A stretch of DNA of 64,000 nt from CAIPFQ01 sp035480615 (lineage in GTDB: Bacteria > Chlamydiota > Chlamydiia > Chlamydiales > SM23-39): positions 1 through 64,000 of the forward strand of contig DATIHO010000048.1 in NCBI GenBank assembly GCA_035480615.1. The letters run 5' to 3'. Shown here piece after piece: positions 26,008 to 33,953 of this stretch. Below the pieces are notes generated by a model that searched no databases, was not told the origin of the DNA, and saw only the letters and a list, made by a program, of their open reading frames with translations. Every line of letters starts with the position of its first letter. The first letter of the stretch is position 1. The position numbers were made by a program, and so were the translations under genes.

Positions 26008-26600
26008 TTCTCTGGTTGGGCGTCTTAGCCATTTTTTCGCTTTTTAGCGCGGAGCAGGTGGCCAGCGTCACAAATATTAAAGGAGACGCCCAAGCAACCC
26101 GGACATTGCAACCTTCCCGAACACTCAAATTGGGCTCCGCGATCTATATCGCAGACATGATTCTTGTCGGCCCCAATTCGGCTCTCCAAATCCAATATTT
26201 GGATGAAAGTATTTTAGAACTTGCCTCCAACACAAAATATCTCGTCAAAGAATACAAATATACGAAAGGCTCTGACCAAGACAGCAGCCACTCTCAACTC
26301 TTCTACGGGGGGATGCGGATGCTCAGCGGCAAGATTAAACCAAGCCCCGATCAATATGATATAGAAACACCGAACGCCACTTTGGGCCTTCTCGGCACTT
26401 TGATGGAAGCCAATTTCGAAGATGGAATACTGGCCGTAGGCTGCTCTCAAGGACGAGTGCAAATCACAAATAAGGGAGGGACCGTCGTCATTGGCGAAGG
26501 AATGGAGCAGTATGCGATCGTTACATCGTATCTACGGCGTCCGCGCATTTATGTCTCGCCTCCTCCCATTTTGATCAGACCTAATATTCGACCGAAGTAA
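25944..26600 (+). CDS. FecR-domain secreted protein
   Basis: The 218-residue protein has a hydrophobic segment (VILWLGVLAIFSLFSAEQV, ~21-40) that is a signal peptide or anchor, followed by a FecR-like domain: VTNIKGDAQATRTLQPSRTL, GSAIYIADMILVGPNSALQI, and an FYGGMRMLSGKI segment leading to IETPNATLGLLGT. FecR domains form periplasmic sensor or scaffold folds. FecR proteins are often paired with CHASE2 cyclases, and the 64-base overlap suggests co-translation, so it may present a ligand to, or modulate, the cyclase sensor. The Pro-rich C-terminus (PPPILIRPNIRPK) is unexplained. Confidence 0.8.
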   Translation: MQRTKTFGSKLGWRTNIRGQVILWLGVLAIFSLFSAEQVASVTNIKGDAQATRTLQPSRTLKLGSAIYIADMILVGPNSALQIQYLDESILELASNTKYLVKEYKYTKGSDQDSSHSQLFYGGMRMLSGKIKPSPDQYDIETPNATLGLLGTLMEANFEDGILAVGCSQGRVQITNKGGTVVIGEGMEQYAIVTSYLRRPRIYVSPPPILIRPNIRPK

Positions 26601-26621
26601 TACCAATTTCGGACTCTTGTG

Positions 26622-26783
26622 CAGATAGCCAAAGGTAATGCTGTAACCATCGTTCCTTTTCACGCGGAATTGACAACTCAAGAAGCGGCCGATTTTCTTA
26701 ATATCTCGCGGCCTTTTCTGATTCAATTGCTTGAAAAAGAGAAAATGCCATTTAGAAAAGGGGGTTGTATTCTTCAATACTAG
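26622..26783 (+). pseudogene. Truncated excisionase-type antitoxin gene
   Basis: The frame encodes IAKGNAVTIVPFHAELTTQE then AADFLNISRPFLIQLLEKEK and MPFRKGG before losing similarity and stopping. This is the helix-turn-helix middle of antitoxins usually paired with PIN toxins; the N-terminal half and the end after the FRK position are missing. A repeat-like AATACCAATTTCGG precedes it and a hairpin with a TATACCC end follows. No partner toxin is present. Confidence 0.7.
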
Positions 26784-26790
26784 CCCCCTT

Positions 26791-26856
26791 TTCAAGAATC
26801 GATTTTCGGCGCTTTGAACCCGCCTAAAGGCCGATTCTTGAATCATTTTGGGTATA
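26791..26856. repeat. Hairpin joined to a TATACCC repeat end
   Basis: TTCAAGAATCG (26791-26801) pairs with CGATTCTTGAA (26832-26842), and the right end ATCATTTTGGGTATA (26842-26856) is identical to the right repeat end at 53412-53426. It follows the antitoxin fragment and abuts the 170 bp palindrome. It could be a decayed copy of the TATACCC family. Confidence 0.55.
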
Positions 26857-26857
26857 A

Positions 26858-27027
26858 GAGGGTGTCTACAAAGTGAGGCTTCGTCGATTTTTGGGATTAT
26901 TTTGGCCGATTTTCGATTCAAATTGTGGGGGTCATATACGAAAGTTGATATTACCCCCACAATTTGAATCGAAAACCGGCTCAAAAGAACCCAAAAATCG
27001 ACAGAAGCTCACATTGTAGACACTCTC
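26858..27027. mobile_element. 170 bp palindromic element, MITE-like
   Basis: Arms of about 76 bases pair imperfectly from end to end: GAGGGTGTCTACAAAGTGAG at the left against CATTGTAGACACTCTC at the right, TCGATTTTTGGG against CCCAAAAATCGA, and CGATTCAAATTGTGGGGGT against ACCCCCACAATTTGAATCG. The loop is about 15 bases. It encodes no protein. Length is nearly the same as the elements at 7.2 and 62.3 kb, but the sequence is unrelated. Confidence 0.75.
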
Positions 27028-27154
27028 TAAGTGGGTTGGGACTACCTGGCCGGCGTCTAGCCTCAAGGATTAGCTTGGGGCTTTTCTCTATTATGGATGG
27101 ATCTATGAGCAAAAAGACATCACATACTCTGCATTTTTGAGGTTTAAATTCTCC

Positions 27155-27184
27155 TTGACTTTGCCTTCCTCTTTTTCCTATGCT
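27155..27184 (+). promoter_or_regulatory. Candidate promoter of the zeta-toxin-like gene
   Basis: TTGACT (27155-27160) and TATGCT (27179-27184) are 18 bases apart, about 100 bases before the preferred start codon. Both boxes are one or two bases from consensus. The long leader is otherwise unexplained. Confidence 0.4.
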
Positions 27185-27281
27185 ATTTGGCGTGAAACAG
27201 CTATATCTCACCAAATTTATTTCTTCCTTTTTGCTGGCCATTGCGGCCCTGGATACAAAAGACACATTTATGGAGGACCAC

Positions 27282-28232
27282 ATGTCAAACCAAGTTAGCA
27301 GTGATGTTTGCAACTTAAGCCTCATTTATAATGAGAACTATCAATATTCTTTACCTCAAAAAGTTTTGGAGAGTTTTCTATCTGGAAAAGCATTTGATAA
27401 TCCTGAAGTTTATACAGGTGAAGAATCTGAAAGATTGCGTAGCGATATTAACGCATTATGGCAAGGGATTTTGGCAACCAATCCTGTCAGAAAAAATTTA
27501 GCTATTATCACAGCTGGCGCACCAGGAGCTGGTAAGACCATCAAGCTAAGACAAGATTTAGAGGCAAATGCAAGCAAAGGTAGAACCTATGCCTATGTAT
27601 GCCCTGACGACGTTTGTTTAAAGAATCAGACAAGAACATATGTTGCAGACCTTGCAAGTAGCGATGATTCAACGGCTGCCAGACAAAGCGTATATAATAA
27701 ATGGCGTCCAGGATCTAATGCTGCGACACATTTAATTTTAGGGAACTTAATTCGAGAAAAGTACGCATTTTACTTTGGATCAACCTCATCGCATCCCGCA
27801 ACAGGCAAATTTTTTGAATTCCTCAAAGCTCAGGGGTACACCATCAGCTTGATTCATGTATCGGCTCCAGAGGGCGTTTGCTGGGATTCTATACAAGAAC
27901 AAAACAAAACCTTTGTAAACACAACAGAACAAGATGTAAAAGAAAAAGGGTTACTAACTCCTCAAAGGATTAACGACACATTTTTAAAATATGCTGACCA
28001 AATTGAGTTTTACTATCGTGACGATGTTAAACAAGATGCGGTATTAGCTGCTCGGTGGCTTAGAACTGAAGATGCTTCCGAATGTGCTGGAACACTTCAA
28101 ATTCTTGAACCTAAACAATATGAACAGATTAAATTGGTTCATAATGCCGCTGTAGGGGTTCTTCAGAAGCCCGAACTTCTTTGGGAAGATGCTGTTGAAT
28201 CTAAATCTAAAGTTTTAGCAATGACTCTTTAG
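27282..28232 (+). CDS. Zeta-toxin-like P-loop kinase
   Basis: The 316-residue protein has a Walker A loop AGAPGAGKT near residue 82, a following AYVCPDDVCLKN segment where zeta toxins carry the catalytic aspartate, and a distal FYFGSTSSHPATGKFFEFLK then GYTISLIHVSAPEG segment like the zeta/PezT fold. Zeta kinases phosphorylate UDP-N-acetylglucosamine and block cell-wall synthesis. GGAGG five bases before the ATG at 27282 decides the start; upstream in-frame ATGs at 27180 and 27270 lack a site. No epsilon-type antitoxin is visible on either side, so it is an orphan toxin, has an unrecognised antitoxin, or is a secreted effector acting in the host. Confidence 0.75.
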   Translation: MSNQVSSDVCNLSLIYNENYQYSLPQKVLESFLSGKAFDNPEVYTGEESERLRSDINALWQGILATNPVRKNLAIITAGAPGAGKTIKLRQDLEANASKGRTYAYVCPDDVCLKNQTRTYVADLASSDDSTAARQSVYNKWRPGSNAATHLILGNLIREKYAFYFGSTSSHPATGKFFEFLKAQGYTISLIHVSAPEGVCWDSIQEQNKTFVNTTEQDVKEKGLLTPQRINDTFLKYADQIEFYYRDDVKQDAVLAARWLRTEDASECAGTLQILEPKQYEQIKLVHNAAVGVLQKPELLWEDAVESKSKVLAMTL

Positions 28233-28286
28233 TCTGTGGCTCTGGTTCCAGATAGGAGCAGGGCTTGTTAACGAAAAAAGACGAGA

Positions 28287-28320
28287 AAACCGATCACTCA
28301 GTAAGAGGGTCGGTTTTTTT
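28287..28320 (+). terminator. Intrinsic terminator after the zeta-like gene
   Basis: AACCGATCACTC and GAGGGTCGGTT form an imperfect stem around AGTAA, followed by seven T. It starts 55 bases after the stop codon. Confidence 0.75.
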
Positions 28321-28350
28321 AGCTCTTGTGAAAAGCGATTCTTCAAGTAA

Positions 28351-28507
28351 TACCATTTATCAAAAATAAGTTCACTTTGGCAAGGAAGCTGCACAAATTT
28401 TTGTGTCTGGAGCGAGCGACCATTGCCTATGGCCAAGGCGCGAGTATACCCAAAAATTTGTTGCAAAGCTGACGTAGCCAAAGTGAACTTATTTTTGATA
28501 AGTGGTA
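28351..28507. repeat. Core-and-arms repeat, copy 2 (157 bp)
   Basis: The left arm starting TACCATTTATCAAAAATAAG (28351-28381) is the reverse complement of 28477-28507 with one mismatch in 31. The constant core lies at 28406-28444. Inner flanks CAAATTTTTG and CAAAAATTTG also pair. Arms share no sequence with those of copy 3, yet each pair is complementary. Confidence 0.88.
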
Positions 28508-28567
28508 TAAAATGCCTATTTCGCAGATCATATTTTTCTTTTCATGCAGCTTTTTGTTTCATGCGTA

Positions 28568-28596
28568 TTGACAAAAAAAGGGAGGTTGTTTACAAT
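28568..28596 (+). promoter_or_regulatory. Sigma70-type promoter of the 146 aa membrane protein gene
   Basis: TTGACA (28568-28573), a 17-base spacer and TACAAT (28591-28596) form a near-consensus promoter 30 bases before the start codon at 28627. Confidence 0.75.
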
Positions 28597-28626
28597 ACCT
28601 TCATATTTTGGTTATGGAAGGCAAAT

Positions 28627-29067
28627 ATGGTTGAAGTTAGAGGTGCTACATATAGTAAAAGATCCAATACTACCGCTTCTTGTACCCCAAATCCATGTGC
28701 TCCTTCTCCTTGTACGACAAGGGTGATTCGCACAGGCCCTAGCTATATTCGTTCCTCGTTTCCCACTTCTTTTTTCCCTTCCTATCCCGTGTACGCCAAT
28801 CCAACTCCACCCGTGGTCATCCACTCGTCCCCAACTCCTGTTGTAGTAAGTTCGCCCTATGAGCAGGTGGTTGTTGTCCGGGATGAAGAAGCGAAAAGGC
28901 GGGACGCCATTATTGGAGCCCTGGTGATCGGTACTATTCTTCTGGTTGTAGTTGCAGCCGCCGCAGTGTCTATTTCTCGAGATTGTAGATTGATCCGGGA
29001 AGATTGCACGCCTCCCGATCTATTTGGAGATCAATGGTGCACGCCCATTTACGACTGTAAATGGTAA
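28627..29067 (+). CDS. Small Pro/Ser-rich single-pass membrane protein
   Basis: I do not recognise this 146-residue protein. The first half is rich in Pro, Ser, Thr and Tyr with Cys near 19-29 (SCTPNPCAPSPCTTR), then valine-rich PPVVIHSSPTPVVVSS. A single strong hydrophobic helix (IIGALVIGTILLVVVAAAAV, ~97-116) follows a charged stretch, and the C-terminus has four cysteines (RDCRLIREDCTPP, WCTPIYDCKW). There is no obvious cleavable signal at the N-terminus. A strong promoter 30 bases upstream marks it as a real, probably well-expressed gene. Inclusion-membrane proteins of Chlamydia are bilobed-hydrophobic, which this is not. Confidence 0.7.
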   Translation: MVEVRGATYSKRSNTTASCTPNPCAPSPCTTRVIRTGPSYIRSSFPTSFFPSYPVYANPTPPVVIHSSPTPVVVSSPYEQVVVVRDEEAKRRDAIIGALVIGTILLVVVAAAAVSISRDCRLIREDCTPPDLFGDQWCTPIYDCKW

Positions 29068-29139
29068 GAAGCTGTACTAATACCAATCGCAACAAATAAC
29101 TTCATATTTGAGCCGATTTTCGATCAAAATTTAGACAAC

Positions 29140-29200
29140 TTTGAATAAGCCGATGCGTTTTTGCTTTCCGAGCTTGCGAGGACGCATCGGCTTATTCAAA
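29140..29200. terminator. Perfect 19 bp hairpin between convergent genes
   Basis: TTTGAATAAGCCGATGCGT (29140-29158) and ACGCATCGGCTTATTCAAA (29182-29200) are perfect inverted repeats around a 23-base loop. The right arm contains the stop codon and last two codons of the MFS gene. It can serve both converging transcripts, although a long T tract is lacking. Confidence 0.6.
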
Positions 29201-30430
29201 ACTCGCGTTACGCCGGCTCCGGAAATGATGAACGCACGCAAGAATTCCGGTTCCAATGAGACAGAGGCTGCTCGCCAGCAAGGGACTTTTTTCACTAATG
29301 GCAGCGAAAGAACCCGCCAATATGGAGCTGACGAACATGCCAAAAGACATCAGCGACTGCGAAACCCCAAACACTTTCCCCTGATTCTCTTTGCCAGCGA
29401 GGTTGGAAAGTAAAGCCAGGATGCTGTTCCAAAGAATAGACCCTCCCATCGCCAAGCATGGCAAAATGACATACCACCACATGGTTGTGGGTGTATAAGC
29501 CAAAGCCGCTACCAACACTCCAACAATCGGCAAAACACCCAAGATGAATACTTCCGGGAGAAAGCAAAGAGCCAGCCCCCTGTTCATAGCTGTAGCACCG
29601 ATCAGCCAAAAAATAGCCTGATATCCGGAGAATAACCCAATCACTGTCTGATCCACGTGGAAATGCTGCACTAGCAAAGCTGGGTAAAAAAGAATGAAAA
29701 AACCCCATCCCAGGAAAAACAGGCCAGAGATTACAAGCCACCCGCTCATCTGTGGTATTCTGGAAAGTTTCGAGAGATCTCTTATTTCCTGTTTCCAGTC
29801 ATGTTTTTCTCGGTGGTCTTTCACCCGAGTTTCAGAAAAACCCCATACGATCCAGACATAGTTAATAAAGAAAAGCGCCGCAGCAAACCAGAGCGGAGTG
29901 GAAAAATCCGCCCAAGCAAAATATGTATGAGAAGAGAGAATGCCCCCAAGAGGCGGCCCTACAATCCAAGATATTCCTCCGGCAATTCCGGATAGCGCCA
30001 GATTTTTTCCTTTTTCCCTCTCGGAACTCATGTCGGCAATTGCAGCCTGGGCAGTGGCTGCATTCGCCGAACAAATTCCTGCAAGAATACGCGAGATCAC
30101 AAGGCATACAATGCTTCCCCACCATACGGACAGCGCCGATAAAACAAACGTCAAAGCGCCGCTTAAAATCGTCCACTCGAGCACTTTTTTTCTTCCCAAA
30201 TGATCTGATAGAGCGCCAATAAAAGGCATAAAAAGAAATTGGGTAAATGGATAACAGGCGATGAGAAACCCTAGCAACACATTGCGTTTTTCTATGCTTG
30301 TATCTGCAGGCAAAAACCCATTATTCACATCCAGAACCAAGGGAGCGAAAATCGTCAAGACAATCCCCCATCCCAACCCATCGTTAAACATCGTAAAAAT
30401 GAGCGAGTAGAAGGAGCGCTTTCGAATCAT
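29192..30430 (-). CDS. MFS transporter, DHA1/TetA-like
   Basis: The 412-residue protein has about twelve hydrophobic helices and the major-facilitator signature between helices 2 and 3 (FIGALSDHLGRKKVLEW), and the helix-4/5 region SRILAGICSANAATAQAAIA then GIAGGISWIVGPPLGG typical of drug:H+ antiporters and related exporters. Substrate cannot be read from sequence; a sugar, peptide or drug are all possible. It is the last gene of a six-gene minus-strand run starting at polA and overlaps the HAD phosphatase gene by ATGA. Confidence 0.85.
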   Translation of the reverse strand: MIRKRSFYSLIFTMFNDGLGWGIVLTIFAPLVLDVNNGFLPADTSIEKRNVLLGFLIACYPFTQFLFMPFIGALSDHLGRKKVLEWTILSGALTFVLSALSVWWGSIVCLVISRILAGICSANAATAQAAIADMSSEREKGKNLALSGIAGGISWIVGPPLGGILSSHTYFAWADFSTPLWFAAALFFINYVWIVWGFSETRVKDHREKHDWKQEIRDLSKLSRIPQMSGWLVISGLFFLGWGFFILFYPALLVQHFHVDQTVIGLFSGYQAIFWLIGATAMNRGLALCFLPEVFILGVLPIVGVLVAALAYTPTTMWWYVILPCLAMGGSILWNSILALLSNLAGKENQGKVFGVSQSLMSFGMFVSSILAGSFAAISEKSPLLASSLCLIGTGILACVHHFRSRRNASFE

Positions 30431-31140
30431 TGAACCGCAATCCCTAAATGTTGCATTGCGTCTTTTAAGTCGTGAATCACAATATCAGGCTTCCAGTCGA
30501 AAGGATTAGGAAGCTTTTGAGGATTATACCAACAAAAAGGAATTTGTAAATTTCTGGCCCCTTGCCCATCGCTTGTTAAAGAATCGCCGATCATCAGAGT
30601 TTGAGAGGGCTCGGAAGGGATCAGATCAAGCGCTGTTTGAAAAATTTTAGGGTGAGGTTTGGCAACGCCACATTCTTCAGAGACGACCATGATTTGCGAA
30701 AAACGGGAAAACCCTAATTTTTTTTGTTTATTGCGCTGTAAATGAGTAAATCCATTGGTGACAAATGCAATGGGAATGGAAAAGGATTGTAATGTTTCGA
30801 GCAATTCCTCAGCCCCTTCAATCCACTCTGCGTGCAAAATGAGCTGGTGTTCATAAAACTGGACAATTTCCGGCAAAAATGGGATCTGATAATGATCTGC
30901 AATGTGTTTAAAGCGGAGATTTGCAATAGCAGATGTTAAGATTTTTCCCTCTTCGACGAGATTCCAAAGATTGCGATTCACATCAATGTAATGAGCATAA
31001 AAAGCATCCCAAAAACTGAGATGATGAAAGTATTTTGCGTAACATTTCCTCAGAGAAATTGATTCGCTTTTTTTAAAATCAATCAATGTATCATCTAAAT
31101 CGAAAAGCACTGCTTTATATCGAATATCTTTAGAATGCAT
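30427..31140 (-). CDS. HAD-family phosphatase, YjjG-like
   Basis: The 237 residues carry the four HAD motifs: FDLDDTLID at the N-terminus (nucleophile Asp and acid Asp), IAFVTNG near 125, Lys in CGVAKPHPKIF near 155, and MIGDSLTSDGQGA near 180. The helical cap between motifs I and II classifies it as subfamily I. YjjG-like members dephosphorylate pyrimidine nucleoside monophosphates, including non-canonical ones. Place in the polA-coaE-rho operon would suit nucleotide-pool cleaning, but this is inference. It starts 11 bases after the preceding gene. Confidence 0.85.
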   Translation of the reverse strand: MHSKDIRYKAVLFDLDDTLIDFKKSESISLRKCYAKYFHHLSFWDAFYAHYIDVNRNLWNLVEEGKILTSAIANLRFKHIADHYQIPFLPEIVQFYEHQLILHAEWIEGAEELLETLQSFSIPIAFVTNGFTHLQRNKQKKLGFSRFSQIMVVSEECGVAKPHPKIFQTALDLIPSEPSQTLMIGDSLTSDGQGARNLQIPFCWYNPQKLPNPFDWKPDIVIHDLKDAMQHLGIAVQ

Positions 31141-31151
31141 AATAGACTTAA

Positions 31152-31997
31152 TTAATCGATTTCATAAAGAGGAGCTGAGAGACGCTTGCCATTGAGAGCA
31201 TTCCAATAACTCGTCATCTGGGTTCCATCCGGATTTTGAACGATAATGCAAAAAATCGGTAAAAAAATCTCCGTCGTTTTGCGAATGGCAAAATCATTGC
31301 CGAACGCAGCCTGGGTAATCGCTTCAATTTGAGAAGGCCGATACCTTTTTTTTACACGGATTGCTTTTTTTGTTGGCTTGGTAACAAGCCAATGTTCGAG
31401 TTTGGTTTCTGGAATGACCATAAGCCGAGGATTTTGCAAATGCAGCCGGTACGTATTGCCGGCTTGAACAATTAAGCTTTTTTTTCTACAGCTGTCAATC
31501 CATGCATCGAGAATATGATTTTCGATGTTTAAAAATTTAGAAAGTCCATCGCGATCCCAGGAACCTCCCCGAGACGCAAGAGCATTAATGACCTTGAATT
31601 CTTGCCTCGTTGCATTTGCAGCGATGCAATCCGTAAATCCATGAGTCCTTTCCCATGTGCTGGTGTTGACGACCATTTCCCCATCGACAAGACCCCATAG
31701 AATCACCCCTTCTCCGGTTTTGTCTTGCGATCGCGTATATTTCACATCCATCAGAAGGTAGGGGACGAATTTGAGCGTCGGTTCGAGAAAAACATGGGCA
31801 TTATCCGATAGAAGCTCCATGCGATGCGCTTCCATGATGCTTTCAGCGGTATAATGCACTTCGAGCGTCTGAAATGTATCTGCTGTAAAAAAATCTTCAA
31901 TTTTCGAGCTGACTCCAGGGAAAAAATTCCAGGCCCAATACCCGACCAGTCCAAGCGCACACAAAAAAACAAGCAAGCCGGTTCGCTGCATCGACAT
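31152..31997 (-). CDS. Conserved chlamydial membrane-anchored protein next to rho
   Basis: The 281-residue protein has one N-terminal hydrophobic helix (GLLVFLCALGLVGYWAWNFF) and a soluble remainder, so it is probably anchored in the inner membrane and faces the periplasm or cytoplasm. No named domain is visible; the region around residues 130-180 (EFKVINALASRGGSWDRDGL then LHLQNPRL) looks like a small winged-helix. In C. trachomatis a protein of unknown function (CT490, from memory) sits next to rho in the same place, so it is likely the orthologue. It lies 18 bases after rho. Confidence 0.75.
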   Translation of the reverse strand: MSMQRTGLLVFLCALGLVGYWAWNFFPGVSSKIEDFFTADTFQTLEVHYTAESIMEAHRMELLSDNAHVFLEPTLKFVPYLLMDVKYTRSQDKTGEGVILWGLVDGEMVVNTSTWERTHGFTDCIAANATRQEFKVINALASRGGSWDRDGLSKFLNIENHILDAWIDSCRKKSLIVQAGNTYRLHLQNPRLMVIPETKLEHWLVTKPTKKAIRVKKRYRPSQIEAITQAAFGNDFAIRKTTEIFLPIFCIIVQNPDGTQMTSYWNALNGKRLSAPLYEID

Positions 31998-32015
31998 AAT
32001 TTCTTTTTACTGGTA

Positions 32016-33344
32016 TCAATCTTTCATAGAAAGAAGAAATTCTGCATTGGTGGCGGTTTTTTTCAATCTAGCCAGCAAAAGATTCATTGCGTCTATTGGG
32101 GTCAAATCGGCGATTCCCTGGCGCAAAAGATAAATTTTCGGCAGCTCGGCCGGATGGAATAAAAGCTCTTCTTTTCGAGTCCCGCTTTTAATCAGATCGA
32201 TCGCCGGGAACAGCCTCCGGTCGGCAAGGCGCCGATCCAAGACAAGCTCCATATTCCCGGTTCCTTTAAACTCCTCGAAAATCACCTCATCCATCCGCGA
32301 GCCGGTATCAATAAGGGCGGTGGCAATGATTGTCAGAGAACCGCCCTGCTCAACATTTCGTGCGGCTCCAAAAAACCGTTTTGGCTTATGAAGGGCATTG
32401 GCATCGACGCCTCCTGTGAGGATCTTTCCGGAATGGGGCTGCACCGTATTGTAAGCGCGGGCAAGCCGCGTAATATTATCGAGCAGAATGACTACATCAT
32501 AGCCGCATTCAACGAGGCGGCGCGCTTTTTCTATCACCATTTCGGCAATTTGCACATGCCTTTCCGGCGGCTCATCGAATGTAGAGGCGATCACTTCCCC
32601 TTTGACCGTGCGGATCATATCCGTCACCTCTTCAGGCCGTTCATCAATGAGAAGAACGAGAAGAATGACTTCGGGGTTATTGAGTTCGATGGCATTGGCG
32701 ATGTTTTGCATCAAAATCGTCTTTCCCGATTTTGGAGGCGCGACAATCAATGCTCTTTGGCCCTTGCCGATAGGAGAAGCAAGGTCCAGGACGCGCGTAG
32801 AAAGCCTTTCCCTACTCGTCTCCATCACAAGCCGCTTATTGGGATAAAGCGGGGTCAGGTTTTCAAAAAGGACGCGGTCGCGAGTTTGTTCGAACGTTTT
32901 TCCATTGATCCGCTCCACTTTCAGCATGGCAAAATACTTTTCTTTATCTTTTGGAGAGCGGATGGACCCGAAGATGGTATCTCCTTTCCGCAAATCAAAA
33001 CGGCGGATCTGGGCTGGAGATACATAAATATCTTCAGCGGAAGGAAGATAATTGTAATTGGGGGAGCGGAGAAATCCAAATCCATCGGGCAAAACCTCAA
33101 GAACACCCTCTCCATATAACACTTCATTGGGCCGCTCGGAGATGGTTTTCACAATCTCAAACACCACCCCCGATTTGGTCAAAGGGGCGGTATGTTTGAG
33201 GCCGATGCTGCGGGCGTATGCTTGAAGCTGATCGATATTCATCCGTTGCAAATCGGAAATTCGAGTCACAGCTTCAAAATTTTGAGAGGATTGTTCGGGA
33301 GAGGAAAGATTATTTTTGGATTCGGTTTGTTGATCTTGATTCAT
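32016..33344 (-). CDS. rho: Transcription termination factor Rho
   Basis: Rho is the hexameric RNA helicase that ends transcription of untranslated RNA. The 442 residues show the N-terminal helical domain (LQAYARSIGLKHTAPLTKS), the OB-type primary RNA-binding site (LEVLPDGFGFLRSP, YVSPAQIRRFDLRKGD), Walker A APPKSGKT near 195, Walker B LLVLLIDERPEEVTDM, the Q-loop region THS-like VQPHSGKILTGGVDANAL, and the R-loop near GSLTIIATALIDTGSRMDEV. A Ser/Gln-rich N-terminal extension of ~20 residues is normal in variable Rho proteins. It lies 12 bases after coaE in the polA operon. Confidence 0.98.
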   Translation of the reverse strand: MNQDQQTESKNNLSSPEQSSQNFEAVTRISDLQRMNIDQLQAYARSIGLKHTAPLTKSGVVFEIVKTISERPNEVLYGEGVLEVLPDGFGFLRSPNYNYLPSAEDIYVSPAQIRRFDLRKGDTIFGSIRSPKDKEKYFAMLKVERINGKTFEQTRDRVLFENLTPLYPNKRLVMETSRERLSTRVLDLASPIGKGQRALIVAPPKSGKTILMQNIANAIELNNPEVILLVLLIDERPEEVTDMIRTVKGEVIASTFDEPPERHVQIAEMVIEKARRLVECGYDVVILLDNITRLARAYNTVQPHSGKILTGGVDANALHKPKRFFGAARNVEQGGSLTIIATALIDTGSRMDEVIFEEFKGTGNMELVLDRRLADRRLFPAIDLIKSGTRKEELLFHPAELPKIYLLRQGIADLTPIDAMNLLLARLKKTATNAEFLLSMKD

Positions 33345-33356
33345 GTAGGATTTGCC

Positions 33357-33953
33357 TTAGGTTAGAATTTTGTTCAATGCAACGACCTGATTTTTTAAAT
33401 CATCTATCGTTCCATTATTTTCGATGGTAAAATGGGCCCGTTTTGCTTTTATGCCGGGATATAATTGCCGCTTCATTCTTCGGTCATATTCTTCTAAAGT
33501 GAAGCCCGCCTGCTGAAATCTTCGACGGGCAATCGCATCATCCGCCAACACAGTAATGACCCAGTCATAAAATGATTCTCCCCGAATTTCAAAAAGCAAA
33601 GGAATCTCTACCACAAATGACGTGTATTTTCCCGAATCACATTGTTTCAAATACAGTTCTTCGATTGTGCGAAGAACAGCCGGATGCAAAAGCTTTTCCA
33701 GCTTTTCGAGCTGTTGCGGATCTTTAAAAACCTTTTCTGCTAACATCCGTCGGTTTATTTTCGCTTCAATTAAAATGTCTGAGCCGAATTGCCGGATAAT
33801 TTGCTGCCCGAGATCGGTGTCGGAATCGAGCAGGGCATGAGCAATCGCGTCTGCATTGACAACGAAAGCTCCCAGCTCCCTGAAGATCCGGCAAACGGTA
33901 CTTTTTCCGCTTGCTACTCCACCTGTGATAGCAATTTTCTTCAACTTTAACAT
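33357..33953 (-). CDS. coaE: Dephospho-CoA kinase CoaE
   Basis: CoaE phosphorylates the ribose 3'-hydroxyl of dephospho-CoA, the last step of coenzyme A synthesis. The P-loop GGVASGKSTV is at residues 10-19, followed by VVNADAIAHALL, ENIHPAV-like KLLHPAVLR, VVEIPLLFE near 108, and the lid arginine region RRRFQQAGFTLEEYDRRMKR near 140. The 198-residue length is normal. The start overlaps the polA stop by seven bases, and rho follows 12 bases later, the same order as in Chlamydia. Confidence 0.96.
   Translation of the reverse strand: MLKLKKIAITGGVASGKSTVCRIFRELGAFVVNADAIAHALLDSDTDLGQQIIRQFGSDILIEAKINRRMLAEKVFKDPQQLEKLEKLLHPAVLRTIEELYLKQCDSGKYTSFVVEIPLLFEIRGESFYDWVITVLADDAIARRRFQQAGFTLEEYDRRMKRQLYPGIKAKRAHFTIENNGTIDDLKNQVVALNKILT

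Noticed and set aside
29140..29200. Another MITE-like element
   Set aside because: The hairpin is short (19 bp arms) and its arm codes for the end of the MFS gene, so a terminator is the simpler reading.
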